A stretch of DNA of 64,000 nucleotides from Burkholderia sp. (GTDB taxonomy: Bacteria; Pseudomonadota; Gammaproteobacteria; Burkholderiales; Burkholderiaceae). Of the stretch, positions 19,891 to 27,906 are shown one piece after another. The notes beneath the pieces were generated by a model. The model ran no database searches, had not been told where the DNA came from, and saw nothing but the letters and a program-made list of their open reading frames with translations. A program made the position numbers and the translations under genes. How positions within the stretch are numbered: position 1 is the first letter of the stretch; every line of letters starts with the position of its first letter. The stretch lies in contig JAIRVP010000035.1 of assembly GCA_031253835.1 (NCBI GenBank), forward strand, positions 86,850 through 150,849, given 5' to 3'.

Positions 19891-19920
19891 TTGACATCCC
19901 GTTCCGCCAATATCTATTCT
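19891..19920 (+). promoter_or_regulatory. Sigma-70-like promoter (TTGACA-N18-TATTCT)
   Basis: The -35 box TTGACA (19891-19896) is a perfect consensus match, followed after 18 bp by TATTCT (19915-19920, 4 of 6). No gene lies downstream on this strand before two intrinsic terminators, which suggests a non-coding product. Confidence 0.5.
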
Positions 19921-19926
19921 TCGATC

Positions 19927-20164
19927 CACAAGTTGAAAAAATGAAAAGAATAGAAAAAGTTCTACGGGGTAGCAGAAAATAAAGCGCGGGGTTAGCGCGT
20001 TGCCGGCACGTGGTGCATACGTGCCGGCCGCGGAAAGTGTCTGTGTGTACGGCGGGGCCAATCATCGTCGGACAACAAGAATGCATGCAGACCGACTTGC
20101 AGATAAGCAACGTTCCGTCGTCTGACCGGGGAATGCAGTGATCGGGCGGCGGCGGACGTTTTTT
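19927..20164 (+). ncRNA. Candidate small RNA (about 240 nt)
   Basis: Inferred from architecture only. The orphan promoter at 19891-19920 would start transcription near 19927, and a bulged 13-bp terminator hairpin with six T ends at 20164. Between them lies a perfect 10-bp GC stem (GCCGGCACGT with its complement, 20002-20028). A 13-codon frame at 19941-19982 (MKRIEKVLRGSRK) has A/T-rich codons quite unlike neighbouring genes and no Shine-Dalgarno, so it is probably not translated. I recognise no known RNA family. Confidence 0.4.
20109..20164 (+). terminator. Rho-independent terminator (orphan)
   Basis: Arms at 20109-20122 and 20148-20160 pair over 13 bp with a single bulged T and two G-U pairs, and run into TTTTTT (20159-20164). 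There is no protein gene upstream on this strand within 340 bp. Confidence 0.6.
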
Positions 20165-20251
20165 AATCCGGAAGATTTTTCCGGTCACCGTCGAAAGACG
20201 GTTTCGGGGGGTGAATCGACAGACGGCGAAGCCGCAGCGATTGCGCCAACG

Positions 20252-20278
20252 GAAAAGCGCCACGAGGGCGCTTTTTTC
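20252..20278. terminator. Intrinsic terminator, possibly bidirectional
   Basis: AAAGCGCC / GGGCGCTTTTTT stem with an ACGA loop. The longer T-run is on the plus strand. On the minus strand it is followed by four T and lies about 50 bp past the pxpA stop, so it may also end the pxpBCA transcript. Confidence 0.7.
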
Positions 20279-20295
20279 TTTTGTGCGGCCGATCC

Positions 20296-20313
20296 GTGCA
20301 ACGCGCGTTGCAC
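20296..20313. repeat. Perfect 18-bp palindrome
   Basis: GTGCAACGC followed directly by its complement GCGTTGCAC, with no spacer, 14 bp after the pxpA stop codon (reading the minus strand). It could be a protein-binding site or part of the 3' end structure of the pxp transcript. Confidence 0.5.
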
Positions 20314-20327
20314 CGGGTGAATCCGCG

Positions 20328-21092
20328 TCACGCGCCTTCGTCGGCCTGCAGCGCGCCGGGCGCGACGACGTCGACGCCGGCGGCTTCCAGCGCCGCGCGG
20401 ATACGCTTCGCGAACGCCAGCGCATGCGGGCCGTCGCCGTGCAGGCAGACGGTCTGCGCGTTGAGCGGCACCCATTCGCCGCTCAGTGCGCGCACCTGCC
20501 GGTTGCGCACCATGTCGAGCGTGCGCGCGAGCACCGCGTCTTCATCGTCGATCAACGCGCCGGGCTGGTTGCGCGGCACGAGCGAGCCGTCCGCGCGGTA
20601 GCCGCGATCGGCGAACACTTCCTCCACGGCGGCGAGCCCCGCATGCCGCGCGGCCGCGACGAACACGCTGTTCGCGAGCCCGAACACCGCGAGCGACGGA
20701 TCGAAATCGTGGATCGCGGACACCACCGCATCGGCGATCATCGGGTCGCGCGCGGCCTGGTTGTACAGCGCGCCGTGCGGCTTCACGTGCGCGATGCGTC
20801 CGCCTTCGGCCTGCGCGATCGCCGACAGCGCGCCGAGCTGGTACAGCACGCCCGCGTAGATGTCGCCGGCCGGCAGCTGCATTTCCTTGCGGCCGAAATT
20901 CTCCGGATCGTGAAAGCTCGGGTGCGCGCCGATCGACACGCCTTTCTGCACGGCCCAGCGCACGCAGTCGCGCATCGCATTCGCGCCGCCTGCATGCCAG
21001 CCGCATGCGATGTTCGCCGACGTGACGAGGTCGAGCAGCGCCTCGTCAGATCCGCATCCTTCGCCGAGATCGGCATTCAGATCGATTTCCAT
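20328..21092 (-). CDS. pxpA: 5-oxoprolinase subunit PxpA (LamB/YcsF family)
   Basis: Catalytic-type subunit of the ATP-dependent prokaryotic 5-oxoprolinase, which with PxpB and PxpC opens 5-oxoproline to glutamate in the cytosol. It has 254 residues, the usual length of the family. The LamB/YcsF signature is clear: [14 protein letters not shown] at the N-terminus, [12 protein letters not shown], and later [16 protein letters not shown]. The ATG at 21092 starts exactly at this motif. It is the last gene of the operon pxpB-pxpC-pxpA, with 56 bp after pxpC. Confidence 0.95.
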   Translation of the reverse strand: MEIDLNADLGEGCGSDEALLDLVTSANIACGWHAGGANAMRDCVRWAVQKGVSIGAHPSFHDPENFGRKEMQLPAGDIYAGVLYQLGALSAIAQAEGGRIAHVKPHGALYNQAARDPMIADAVVSAIHDFDPSLAVFGLANSVFVAAARHAGLAAVEEVFADRGYRADGSLVPRNQPGALIDDEDAVLARTLDMVRNRQVRALSGEWVPLNAQTVCLHGDGPHALAFAKRIRAALEAAGVDVVAPGALQADEGA

Positions 21093-21148
21093 GTTGTTCC
21101 TCGTCCACTGATGGCGTGGCGCGTCTTTCGTTACTGCTTCCGCCATTG

Positions 21149-22216
21149 TCACGCTGCGCGCGATTGGGCGCGGCGGCGCGCTTCTTCTCGCATGTCGATC
21201 GCTACGTCGATCTGCCGCAGATAGGCACGTTCTGCGGAGAGGGCGGCGCGCGCGGCGTCGGGGGTCGTGCGCACGAAGCGGATCGGCAGGTTGAGCCGCG
21301 CCTGTGCGAGTTTCCACAGATCGGCGCGGATCACCGTGCCGATCTTCGGGTAGCCGCCGGTGGTCTGCGCGTCGTGCATCAGCACGATCGGCTGGCCGTT
21401 CGGCGGCACCTGGATCGTACCGGGCAGCACCGCGTGCGACAGCAGCTCGACCGGCCGCTCGCGCACGAGCTCGGCGCCGGCGAGGCGATAGCCCATCCGG
21501 TTGCTGTTCGCGGTGACGAGCCATTCCTCGTCCCAGAACGCCTGCTGCGAATCGGCCGCGAACGACGCGTAGTCGGGGCCCGGCAGCACGCGCACGGGCA
21601 TCGCCCACGGCGCATGCGCAGGGCGGTGGCGGCGCGGCGGCTCGTCGACGCGCACGAACGCGCACCACGCGGGCGCCTTCACGCCGAATTCGGGCGCATC
21701 GGCCGCGAGGCAGCCCGCGCCGGCCGGCGGCACGCCGACCGGGAGCCGGTCGCCGTCGCGCAGCGTGCGGCCGCCGAGGCCGCCGAAGCGCGACGCGAGA
21801 TCGGTACTGCGCGAGCCGAGCATCGGCAGCACGTCGATGCCGCCCGCGATGCACAGATAGCCGCGCATCCCGCGTTTCGCGGCCGGCAGCACGAGCGTCT
21901 GCCCGGCCTCGACCGGCAGGCTCCACCACGAATACACGCGCTGGCCGTCGAGCGTGGCGCCGAATTCGGTGCCGGTGATCGCGATGCGCGTCGCGCGCGT
22001 GAAGCGGAACGTGGCGGGGCCGATCGTGACTTCGACGGCCGCCGCGTCGGGGCGGTTGCCGACAAGCCGGTTGCCGACCTCGAGCGCGAGGCCGTCGAGC
22101 GCGCCGCCCTGCGCGACGCCGAGGTGGCGGGCGCCGCGGCGCCCGAGATCCTGCACGGTCGACAGCGGGCCGGCGCGCAACACCTCGATGGTGCCCGGTG
22201 CGTTGCTCTGGGTCAT
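21149..22216 (-). CDS. pxpC: 5-oxoprolinase subunit PxpC (KipA/AHS2 domain)
   Basis: Subunit C of 5-oxoprolinase, 355 residues, of the AHS2 or biotin-dependent carboxyltransferase-like family (formerly KipA). Typical segments are [21 protein letters not shown] near the start, [11 protein letters not shown] in the middle and [23 protein letters not shown] towards the end. The ATG at 22216 overlaps the pxpB stop (ATGA), so the two are translationally coupled. In homologues B and C work as one complex with PxpA, and many older annotations call the pair allophanate hydrolase subunits. Confidence 0.94.
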   Translation of the reverse strand: MTQSNAPGTIEVLRAGPLSTVQDLGRRGARHLGVAQGGALDGLALEVGNRLVGNRPDAAAVEVTIGPATFRFTRATRIAITGTEFGATLDGQRVYSWWSLPVEAGQTLVLPAAKRGMRGYLCIAGGIDVLPMLGSRSTDLASRFGGLGGRTLRDGDRLPVGVPPAGAGCLAADAPEFGVKAPAWCAFVRVDEPPRRHRPAHAPWAMPVRVLPGPDYASFAADSQQAFWDEEWLVTANSNRMGYRLAGAELVRERPVELLSHAVLPGTIQVPPNGQPIVLMHDAQTTGGYPKIGTVIRADLWKLAQARLNLPIRFVRTTPDAARAALSAERAYLRQIDVAIDMREEARRRAQSRAA

Positions 22217-22869
22217 GACGCGTCGACTCCCGCAATGGTGAAGCGCACGCGATCGCCGGGCAGCAGCAGCGTCGGCTGCGGCCGCGCCGGGTCGAACAGC
22301 ACCTGCGACGTGCGGCCGATCAGCTGCCAGCCGCCGGGCGACGTGGCCGGGTAGATGCCCGTCTGCGCGCCGCCGATGCCGACCGAGCCGGCCGGCACCT
22401 CGAGGCGCGGCGCCGCGCGGCGCGGCGTGTGCAGCGACGCGTCGAGGCCGCCGAGATACGCGAAGCCCGGCTGGAAGCCGACGAAGAACACGACGTATTC
22501 GCCGGCCGCGTGGCGGGCGACGACCTCGTCGGCCGGCAGGCCCGTGTGTGCGGCGACGGCCGCCAGGTCGGGGCCGGCGGCACCGCCGTACTCGACCGGA
22601 ATCTCGACCTCGCGGCCGTCCGCGTGTTCGACGTCGGCCGTCTCCCACGCATCGCGCAGCGCGGGCGTGAGCGACTCGGCCGTCGCGGCGAGCGCGTCGA
22701 ACACGATGGTCAGGTTGTTCATGCCGGGCACGACGTCGATCACGTCGGGCCACGTGCGCGCGGCCTCGGCAACGGCCCAGACGCGGCGCTGGCAATCGAG
22801 CGTGGCGGGCGGCGGCACCTCGCAGACGAGGGCGGCATCGCCGAGCGGATAAATGCGGGGTTGCGTCAT
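22213..22869 (-). CDS. pxpB: 5-oxoprolinase subunit PxpB (KipI/AHS1 domain)
   Basis: Subunit B of 5-oxoprolinase, 218 residues, AHS1/KipI family. Recognisable segments are [12 protein letters not shown] at the N-terminus, [10 protein letters not shown], and [16 protein letters not shown] followed by [20 protein letters not shown]. It is the first gene of the operon, divergent from the MarR-like regulator with a 148-bp control region between them. Confidence 0.95.
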   Translation of the reverse strand: MTQPRIYPLGDAALVCEVPPPATLDCQRRVWAVAEAARTWPDVIDVVPGMNNLTIVFDALAATAESLTPALRDAWETADVEHADGREVEIPVEYGGAAGPDLAAVAAHTGLPADEVVARHAAGEYVVFFVGFQPGFAYLGGLDASLHTPRRAAPRLEVPAGSVGIGGAQTGIYPATSPGGWQLIGRTSQVLFDPARPQPTLLLPGDRVRFTIAGVDAS

Positions 22870-22912
22870 CGGACTGGCACGGTTCGGGCGGCAATGTTAG
22901 CGCACATTGTCA

Positions 22913-22939
22913 ATAAGATATCGATAAGTTACCAATAAG
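22913..22939. promoter_or_regulatory. Three ATAAG boxes at exact 11-bp intervals in the pxpB/regulator gap
   Basis: ATAAG begins at 22913, 22924 and 22935, i.e. one helical turn apart, in the A/T-rich centre of the divergent control region 22870-23017. Such phased direct repeats are a common operator design. The obvious candidate binder is the MarR-like protein encoded next to it; that link is inferred. Confidence 0.4.
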
Positions 22940-23017
22940 CGTTTTCGCCTAGCCCGTATACCGAGGCTTCTGGCGTACACTCGGCACACCCTGACATCCC
23001 GCTTGCGCCGCCTTTCC

Positions 23018-23530
23018 ATGAAGCGTCCTCCGACCAAGATCGTGTCATCCGAACACCTCGTTTCCGATTCGAGCGCGGAGCTGTCGGAGCTCGAATACGG
23101 GCTCATCATGGCCGGCAACGCGTTCAACCGCTGGATGGTGCGCTGCATGTCGGCGGCCGGCGCGAAGGACATGACGGCGGTCGAGGTATCGCTGCTGCAT
23201 CACGTCAGCCATCGCGAACGCAAGAAGAAGCTCGCCGACATCTGCTTCGTGCTCAATATCGAGGATACGCACGTCGCGACCTATGCGCTGAAAAAACTGA
23301 TCGCCCGCGGCTATGTGAAGAGCGAGAAGAGCGGCAAGGAAGCGTTCTTCTTCGCGACCGACGCGGGCCGCGACCTGTGCCTGAAATATCGCGAGGTGCG
23401 CGAGCACTGCCTGATCGAGACGCTGAAGGACAGCGGGCTCACCAACGAGCAGATCGGCGACGCGGCGCAGTTGCTGCGCCACGCATCGGGCCTCTACGAC
23501 ACGGCCGCGCGCGCGGCGGCGTCGCTGTAA
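23018..23530 (+). CDS. Winged-helix (MarR-like) transcriptional regulator
   Basis: A 170-residue DNA-binding protein of MarR layout. An N-terminal helical segment (ELEYGLIMAGNAFNRWMVRC) precedes the winged helix: SLLHHVSHRERKKKLADICF, then the recognition part DTHVATYALKKLIARGYVKSEKSGKEAFFFATDAG. A C-terminal dimerisation helix follows. The ATG at 23018 is preferred to a TTG at 23003, although no clear ribosome-binding site is seen for either. It is divergent from pxpBCA, so control of 5-oxoproline use is the natural guess; the ligand is unknown. Confidence 0.85.
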   Translation: MKRPPTKIVSSEHLVSDSSAELSELEYGLIMAGNAFNRWMVRCMSAAGAKDMTAVEVSLLHHVSHRERKKKLADICFVLNIEDTHVATYALKKLIARGYVKSEKSGKEAFFFATDAGRDLCLKYREVREHCLIETLKDSGLTNEQIGDAAQLLRHASGLYDTAARAAASL

Positions 23531-23604
23531 ACGATTGCGGGAATTGTTGCGCGCGGGCCTGCGCTGACGGGCGTGCGACGACGACCGCGGCGCCGCGCGC
23601 CGGG

Positions 23605-24213
23605 TCATCCGGCGGACGGGTAGAGCGCGCCGTCGGTCACGATCCAGCGCAGCGCGAGGTCGTGTGCCTCGGCCGGCAGCGCATCGACGCGGCACGCTTC
23701 ATACGCGATGCCGACCGTCACGGGCAGCACGTCGCCCGGCCAGGCGGCGAGCGTGCGGTCGTAGTAGCCGCCGCCGTAGCCGAGCCGGTAGCGCTGCGGA
23801 TCGAATCCCACACAGGGAATCAGCAACAGGTCGGGCACGACGACGATTCCCGACGCCGGTTCCGGAATCCGGTGATGTCCATCGCGCATCGGCGTGTGCG
23901 CATCCCACGCATGGAACGCGAGCGGCGTGTGGCGCTCGCCGATCACCGGCAACGCGGCGCGCCGGCCGGCGCCTGCCGCACACCACGCGAGCACCGCATT
24001 GCGCGCATCGAATTCACCGGGCAGCGGCCAGTAGAACCCGACCGTGCGCGGCGCCAGACGGTCGAGCAGCGTGCGCAGCCGCGCGTCGAGCGCGGCGTTC
24101 GCGGCGGGCTGCGACGCGGCGTCGCGACGCGCGCCGGACAGCGTTTTGCGCAGCGCAACCTTCGGGTTCGGCACAGGGTTGCGTGCTATGCTTTCGCTCA
24201 CTTCGTGCTCCAT
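23605..24213 (-). CDS. fau: 5-formyltetrahydrofolate cyclo-ligase
   Basis: Converts 5-formyl-THF to 5,10-methenyl-THF with ATP, returning an inactive folate to the one-carbon pool. It has 202 residues, standard for the family (also called YgfA or MTHFS). The key motif is RLGYGGGYYDRTLA, with the basic N-terminal segment KVALRKTLSGARRD and the substrate region GFYWPLPGEFDARN. The ATG at 24213 is only 8 bp from the divergent ATG of the lytic transglycosylase gene, so the promoters of the two genes must lie inside each other's coding sequence. Confidence 0.94.
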   Translation of the reverse strand: MEHEVSESIARNPVPNPKVALRKTLSGARRDAASQPAANAALDARLRTLLDRLAPRTVGFYWPLPGEFDARNAVLAWCAAGAGRRAALPVIGERHTPLAFHAWDAHTPMRDGHHRIPEPASGIVVVPDLLLIPCVGFDPQRYRLGYGGGYYDRTLAAWPGDVLPVTVGIAYEACRVDALPAEAHDLALRWIVTDGALYPSAG

Positions 24214-24221
24214 TCAAAACG

Positions 24222-26174
24222 ATGTCGAACAGCCTTTTCCGAGTATATCGCGCGGTCGCGCTGACGCTTTCCGCCGCCGCGCTCGTCGCGGGTACGGCCG
24301 CGTGTGCCGCACCGGGCGACGACACGGTCGCCGGGGATGACCAGATCTTCGTGCAGCTTCGCGAAGCCGCACGCCGCAACGACGCCGCGAAAGCCGCGCA
24401 GCTTGCGTCGATGATCCCGAATTATCCGGTCCCGTCCTACGTCGAGTATTTCCAGATCAAGCCGCAGTTGTTCGATTCGACGGGCCGCGCGCGCGTCGAT
24501 GCGCCGGACGCACCGGTGCAGTCGTTCCTGCAGCGCTACGACGGCCAGGCGATCGCTGATCGCCTGCGCAACGACTACCTGCTCGTGCTCGGCGCGCGCC
24601 ACGACTGGCGCAACTTCGACGACCAGTACAAGCGCTTCGTGCTCGACGACGACACGCAGGTCAAGTGCTATGCGCTCGAATCGCGCGCGGCGCGCGGCGA
24701 GAACGTCGCCGATGCGGCACGTGCGCTGCTCGTCGAGCCGAAGAACTACGGCGACGCATGCGTCGACCTGATTACCGCGCTGACCGTCAACCAGCAGTTC
24801 ACGAGCGACGACGTGTGGCAGCAGGCGCGCCTCGCGTACGAGCAGAACTACACGACGCTCGGCGGCAAGATCGTCGACGCGCTCGGCCCGCGCCCGGTCG
24901 GCTTCGACCAGGCGACGAGCGCGCCGCCGCTGTACCTCGCGCGCGGCGTCGGCGCCGATGCGACGTCGCACCAGCTCGCGCTGATCGCGCTCGGCCGCAT
25001 GGCGCGTAATGATCCGGATGCCGCCGCCGGCATGCTGACGACGGTCGCGCCGTCGCTGACCAAGCCGGAACAGGCGATCGCGTGGGGCGCGATCGGCTAC
25101 CAGGGCGCGATCAAGCGCTCGCCGCTCGCGTCGGTCTGGTACGCGAAATCCACGAATGCGCCGCTGTCGAACCCGGGCTACGAATGGCGCACGCGCGCCG
25201 CGCTGCTCGCCGGCAACTGGCCGATGGTGCGCTGGTCGATCGAGCAGATGCCGCCGTCGCTGCGCGACGATCCGGCGTGGATCTACTGGCATGCGCGCGC
25301 GCTCAAGCAGAGCGGCGACACGCTGCAGGCGAACCAGGAATTCGAGCAGGTCGCGGGCCAGTTCAACTTCTACGGGCAGCTCGCCGGTGAAGAGCTCGGC
25401 CAGCGCACGTCGATCCCGCCGCGCACGAAGGTGAGCGACGCCGAGATCGACGCGATGGGCAAGATTCCGGGCTTCGCGCTCGCGCAACGCTTCTACGGGC
25501 TGAACCTGCGCCTCGAAGGCAACCGCGAATGGAACTGGCCGCTGCGCGGGATGACCGATCGCCAGCTGCTCGCGGCCGCCGAATACGGCAAGCGCGTCGA
25601 GCTGCTCGACCGCACGGTCAACACGGCCGACCGCACGAAGGCCGAGCACGACTTCACGCTGCGCTACCCGTCGCCGTACCGCAACATCGTCGAGCGCTAT
25701 GCGCAATCGACGGGCCTCGACGTCGAATGGGCGTACGGGCTGATCCGCCAGGAATCGCGCTTCATCATCAGCGCGCGTTCGTCGGTGGGCGCGGGCGGCC
25801 TGATGCAGCTGATGCCGGCGACGGCCCAGATGGTCGCGAAGAAGCTCGGCATGGGCACGATCACGCGCGCGCAGATGCACGACATCGATACCAACATCCA
25901 GCTCGGCACCTGGTATCTGGCGGACATCTTCAACAACTTCGACAGCTCGCCGGTGCTCGCCACCGCCGGCTACAACGCGGGCCCGGGCCGGCCGCGCCAG
26001 TGGCGCCAGGTGTTGACGCAGCCGGTCGAAGGCGCGATCTTCGCGGAGACGATTCCGTTCAACGAGACGCGCGACTACGTGAAGAACGTACTGTCGAATA
26101 CCGTCTACTACGCGGCGCTCTTCGAGGGCAAACCGCAGTCGTTGAAGAAACGTCTAGGCATGATCTCGCCCTGA
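24222..26174 (+). CDS. slt: Soluble lytic murein transglycosylase (Slt70 type)
   Basis: Periplasmic enzyme that cleaves peptidoglycan between MurNAc and GlcNAc to give 1,6-anhydro products. It has 650 residues (E. coli Slt70 645). A signal sequence ends near GTAACAAPG, which may act as a lipobox-like site, so membrane attachment is possible. A long alpha-superhelical (U and L domain) region is followed by the GEWL-fold catalytic domain, with catalytic Glu511 in YGLIRQESRF and the family motifs GAGGLMQLMPATAQ and TAGYNAGPGR. The start at 24222 fits the signal peptide; a longer reading from 23664 overlaps the cyclo-ligase gene and is rejected. Confidence 0.94.
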   Translation: MSNSLFRVYRAVALTLSAAALVAGTAACAAPGDDTVAGDDQIFVQLREAARRNDAAKAAQLASMIPNYPVPSYVEYFQIKPQLFDSTGRARVDAPDAPVQSFLQRYDGQAIADRLRNDYLLVLGARHDWRNFDDQYKRFVLDDDTQVKCYALESRAARGENVADAARALLVEPKNYGDACVDLITALTVNQQFTSDDVWQQARLAYEQNYTTLGGKIVDALGPRPVGFDQATSAPPLYLARGVGADATSHQLALIALGRMARNDPDAAAGMLTTVAPSLTKPEQAIAWGAIGYQGAIKRSPLASVWYAKSTNAPLSNPGYEWRTRAALLAGNWPMVRWSIEQMPPSLRDDPAWIYWHARALKQSGDTLQANQEFEQVAGQFNFYGQLAGEELGQRTSIPPRTKVSDAEIDAMGKIPGFALAQRFYGLNLRLEGNREWNWPLRGMTDRQLLAAAEYGKRVELLDRTVNTADRTKAEHDFTLRYPSPYRNIVERYAQSTGLDVEWAYGLIRQESRFIISARSSVGAGGLMQLMPATAQMVAKKLGMGTITRAQMHDIDTNIQLGTWYLADIFNNFDSSPVLATAGYNAGPGRPRQWRQVLTQPVEGAIFAETIPFNETRDYVKNVLSNTVYYAALFEGKPQSLKKRLGMISP

Positions 26175-26186
26175 TACGCAATCTTC

Positions 26187-26219
26187 ACACTGCCGCGCGA
26201 GACGCGGCAGTGTTCTTTT
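26187..26219 (+). terminator. Rho-independent terminator of slt
   Basis: Perfect 11-bp stem ACACTGCCGCG / CGCGGCAGTGT with a 5-base loop, followed by TCTTTT. It lies 12 bp after the slt stop and 15 bp before the next start codon. Confidence 0.85.
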
Positions 26220-26233
26220 GAGGTCCCGAACAT

Positions 26234-27193
26234 ATGGATCGCCAGACCGTCGCGCTGCTGGGCGGCACCGGCTTCATCGGCAGCCGGCTCGTCAATGCGC
26301 TGATCGACGCCGGCAAGCAGGTCCGGATCGGCACGCGCCGGCGCGACCACGCGCGCCACCTGCAGATGCTGCCGGTGGAGATCGTCGAGCTCGAAGGCCT
26401 CGACACGCGCACGCTCGCGCGCTTCGTCGCCGGCGCGCACGCGGCGATCAACCTGGTCGGCGTGCTGCACGGCGGCCGCGGCACGCCGTACGGGCCCGGC
26501 TTCGAGCGCGCGCACGTCGCGCTGCCGGCCGCGCTCGCGAGCGCCTGCACCGAGGTCGGCGTGCGGCGCGTGCTGCACATGAGCGCGCTCGGCGCCGATT
26601 CGCGCGGGGCGAGCATGTACCAGCGCTCGAAGGGCGACGGCGAGGCGGCGCTGCATGCGATCGCGGCGACCGATTCGCTCGCGCTGACGATCTTCCGCCC
26701 GTCGGTCGTGTTCGGCCCCGGCGACGCATTCCTCAACACGTTCGCGAACCTGCAGCGCACGGTGCCGGTGCTGCCGCTCGCGATGCCCGATGCGCGCTTC
26801 CAGCCGGTGTTCGTCGGCGACGTCGTCCGCGCGTTCGTCAACACGCTCGATCTCGCGGCCGCGCACGGCAAGACCTACGAACTCGGCGGCCCGACCGTCT
26901 ACACGCTCGAGCAGCTGGTGCGCTATTGCGGCACGCTGGTCGGCCGGCAGGCACGCATCGTGCGGCTGCCCGACGCGCTCGCGCGGCTGCAGGCGAGCGT
27001 GTTCGAATGCCTGCCCGGCGAGCCCGTGCTCACGCGCGACAATCTCGCGACGATGTCGGTGCCGAACGTGCTGTCGGGCCCGCTCGCGCCGGAACTGGGG
27101 ATCGCGCCCGCAAGTCTCGAAAGCATCGCGCCCGCGTATCTCGGCGAAGCCACGAAGCGCTCGCGGTTCGACTGGTTCCGCTCGCGCCGCTAG
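26234..27193 (+). CDS. NAD(P)-binding protein, complex I NDUFA9-like epimerase family
   Basis: A 319-residue atypical short-chain dehydrogenase/epimerase. The Rossmann motif VALLGGTGFIGSRLVNAL is at residues 6-23, and the Tyr of the active-site region sits in SMYQRSKGDGE in place of the classic YxxxK, as in the NDUFA9 family of complex I-associated proteins. FRPSVVFGPGDAFLNTFA and YELGGPTVYTLEQLV are typical of this family. Many beta-proteobacteria carry such a gene next to slt and cca, as here. The function is not settled; a role in quinone or respiratory-complex assembly has been proposed for relatives. Confidence 0.85.
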   Translation: MDRQTVALLGGTGFIGSRLVNALIDAGKQVRIGTRRRDHARHLQMLPVEIVELEGLDTRTLARFVAGAHAAINLVGVLHGGRGTPYGPGFERAHVALPAALASACTEVGVRRVLHMSALGADSRGASMYQRSKGDGEAALHAIAATDSLALTIFRPSVVFGPGDAFLNTFANLQRTVPVLPLAMPDARFQPVFVGDVVRAFVNTLDLAAAHGKTYELGGPTVYTLEQLVRYCGTLVGRQARIVRLPDALARLQASVFECLPGEPVLTRDNLATMSVPNVLSGPLAPELGIAPASLESIAPAYLGEATKRSRFDWFRSRR

Positions 27194-27258
27194 CGCTCGC
27201 GTGCGTTGCCGTCGTCCGGCCCTTTCCTTTCCCTTTTCGCGTTGTCCGGAACCCCGTC

Positions 27259-27906
27259 ATGAAACTCGTCATTGGTGACAAGAATTACTCGTCGTGGTCG
27301 ATGCGGCCATGGCTGCTGCTCGCGCATTTCGGCATCCCGTTCGACGAGATCGCGATCGAGCTGCGCCGCGACGACACGGCCGCGCGCATCCGCGAATACT
27401 CGCCGACCGGCAAGGTGCCGTGCCTGATCGACGATCACGGCGTCGCGATCTGGGATTCGCTCGCGATCGCCGAGACGCTCGCCGAGCGCTATCCGCAGTT
27501 CCCGATGTGGCCGGCCGATCCGCTCGAGCGTGCGCATGCGCGCTGCGTGTCGGCCGAGATGCATTCGGGCTTCGCGGCGCTGCGCACGCAGATGGGCATG
27601 AACGTGCGCGCGTCGATGCCGGGGCGCGGTGCGACGCCGGTCGCGCTCGCCGACGTCGCACGTATCGATGCGCTGTGGAGCGCGTGTCTCGAGGCGTCGG
27701 GCGGGCCGTTCCTGTTCGGCGAATTCGGGATTGCCGATGCGATGTACGCGCCCGTCGTGATGCGCTTCAACACGTACGCGCCGGGCCTGTCGCCGGACGC
27801 GGCCGGCTATGCGGCGCGCGTGACGGCGCTGCCGGCCGTGCAGCGCTGGATCGACGCCGCACGCCGCGAAACGAACGTGATCGCCGACTACGAGCCGACG
27901 CCATGA
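27259..27906 (+). CDS. Glutathione S-transferase family protein
   Basis: A 215-residue cytosolic GST-fold protein. The N-terminal thioredoxin-like domain begins LVIGDKNYSSWSMRPWLLLAHFG, where a Ser of the SSWS segment would activate glutathione, and continues to the conserved GKVPCLIDDHGVAIWDSLAIAETLAE (glutathione gamma-Glu contacts). The all-helical C-terminal domain contains FLFGEFGIADAMYAPVV, the N-capping box. The start at 27259 fits the domain exactly. Its stop overlaps the cca start (ATGA). Confidence 0.9.
   Translation: MKLVIGDKNYSSWSMRPWLLLAHFGIPFDEIAIELRRDDTAARIREYSPTGKVPCLIDDHGVAIWDSLAIAETLAERYPQFPMWPADPLERAHARCVSAEMHSGFAALRTQMGMNVRASMPGRGATPVALADVARIDALWSACLEASGGPFLFGEFGIADAMYAPVVMRFNTYAPGLSPDAAGYAARVTALPAVQRWIDAARRETNVIADYEPTP

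Larger units (their letters stand above)
19760..20327. other. 568-bp region without protein genes, containing a putative small-RNA locus
   Basis: The segment 19850-19990 is A/T-rich. It contains a sigma-70-like promoter (19891-19920), a perfect 10-bp hairpin (20002-20011/20019-20028), a terminator with a T6 tract (20109-20164), a small hairpin (20168-20184), a second terminator (20252-20278) and an 18-bp palindrome (20296-20313). The only plus-strand reading frame with a start near the promoter is a 13-codon A/T-rich one at 19941-19982, without a ribosome-binding site. These parts are listed separately. Confidence 0.6.

Noticed and set aside
19819..20061. Minus-strand 80-codon ORF with a hydrophobic stretch (LFLFFSFF)
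   Set aside because: The hydrophobic part comes from the A/T-rich stretch that carries the promoter; no start signal and no family.
22908..22913. TTGACA on the minus strand as the pxpB -35 box
   Set aside because: No -10 box at 16-18 bp; the only TAACAT is 8 bp away.
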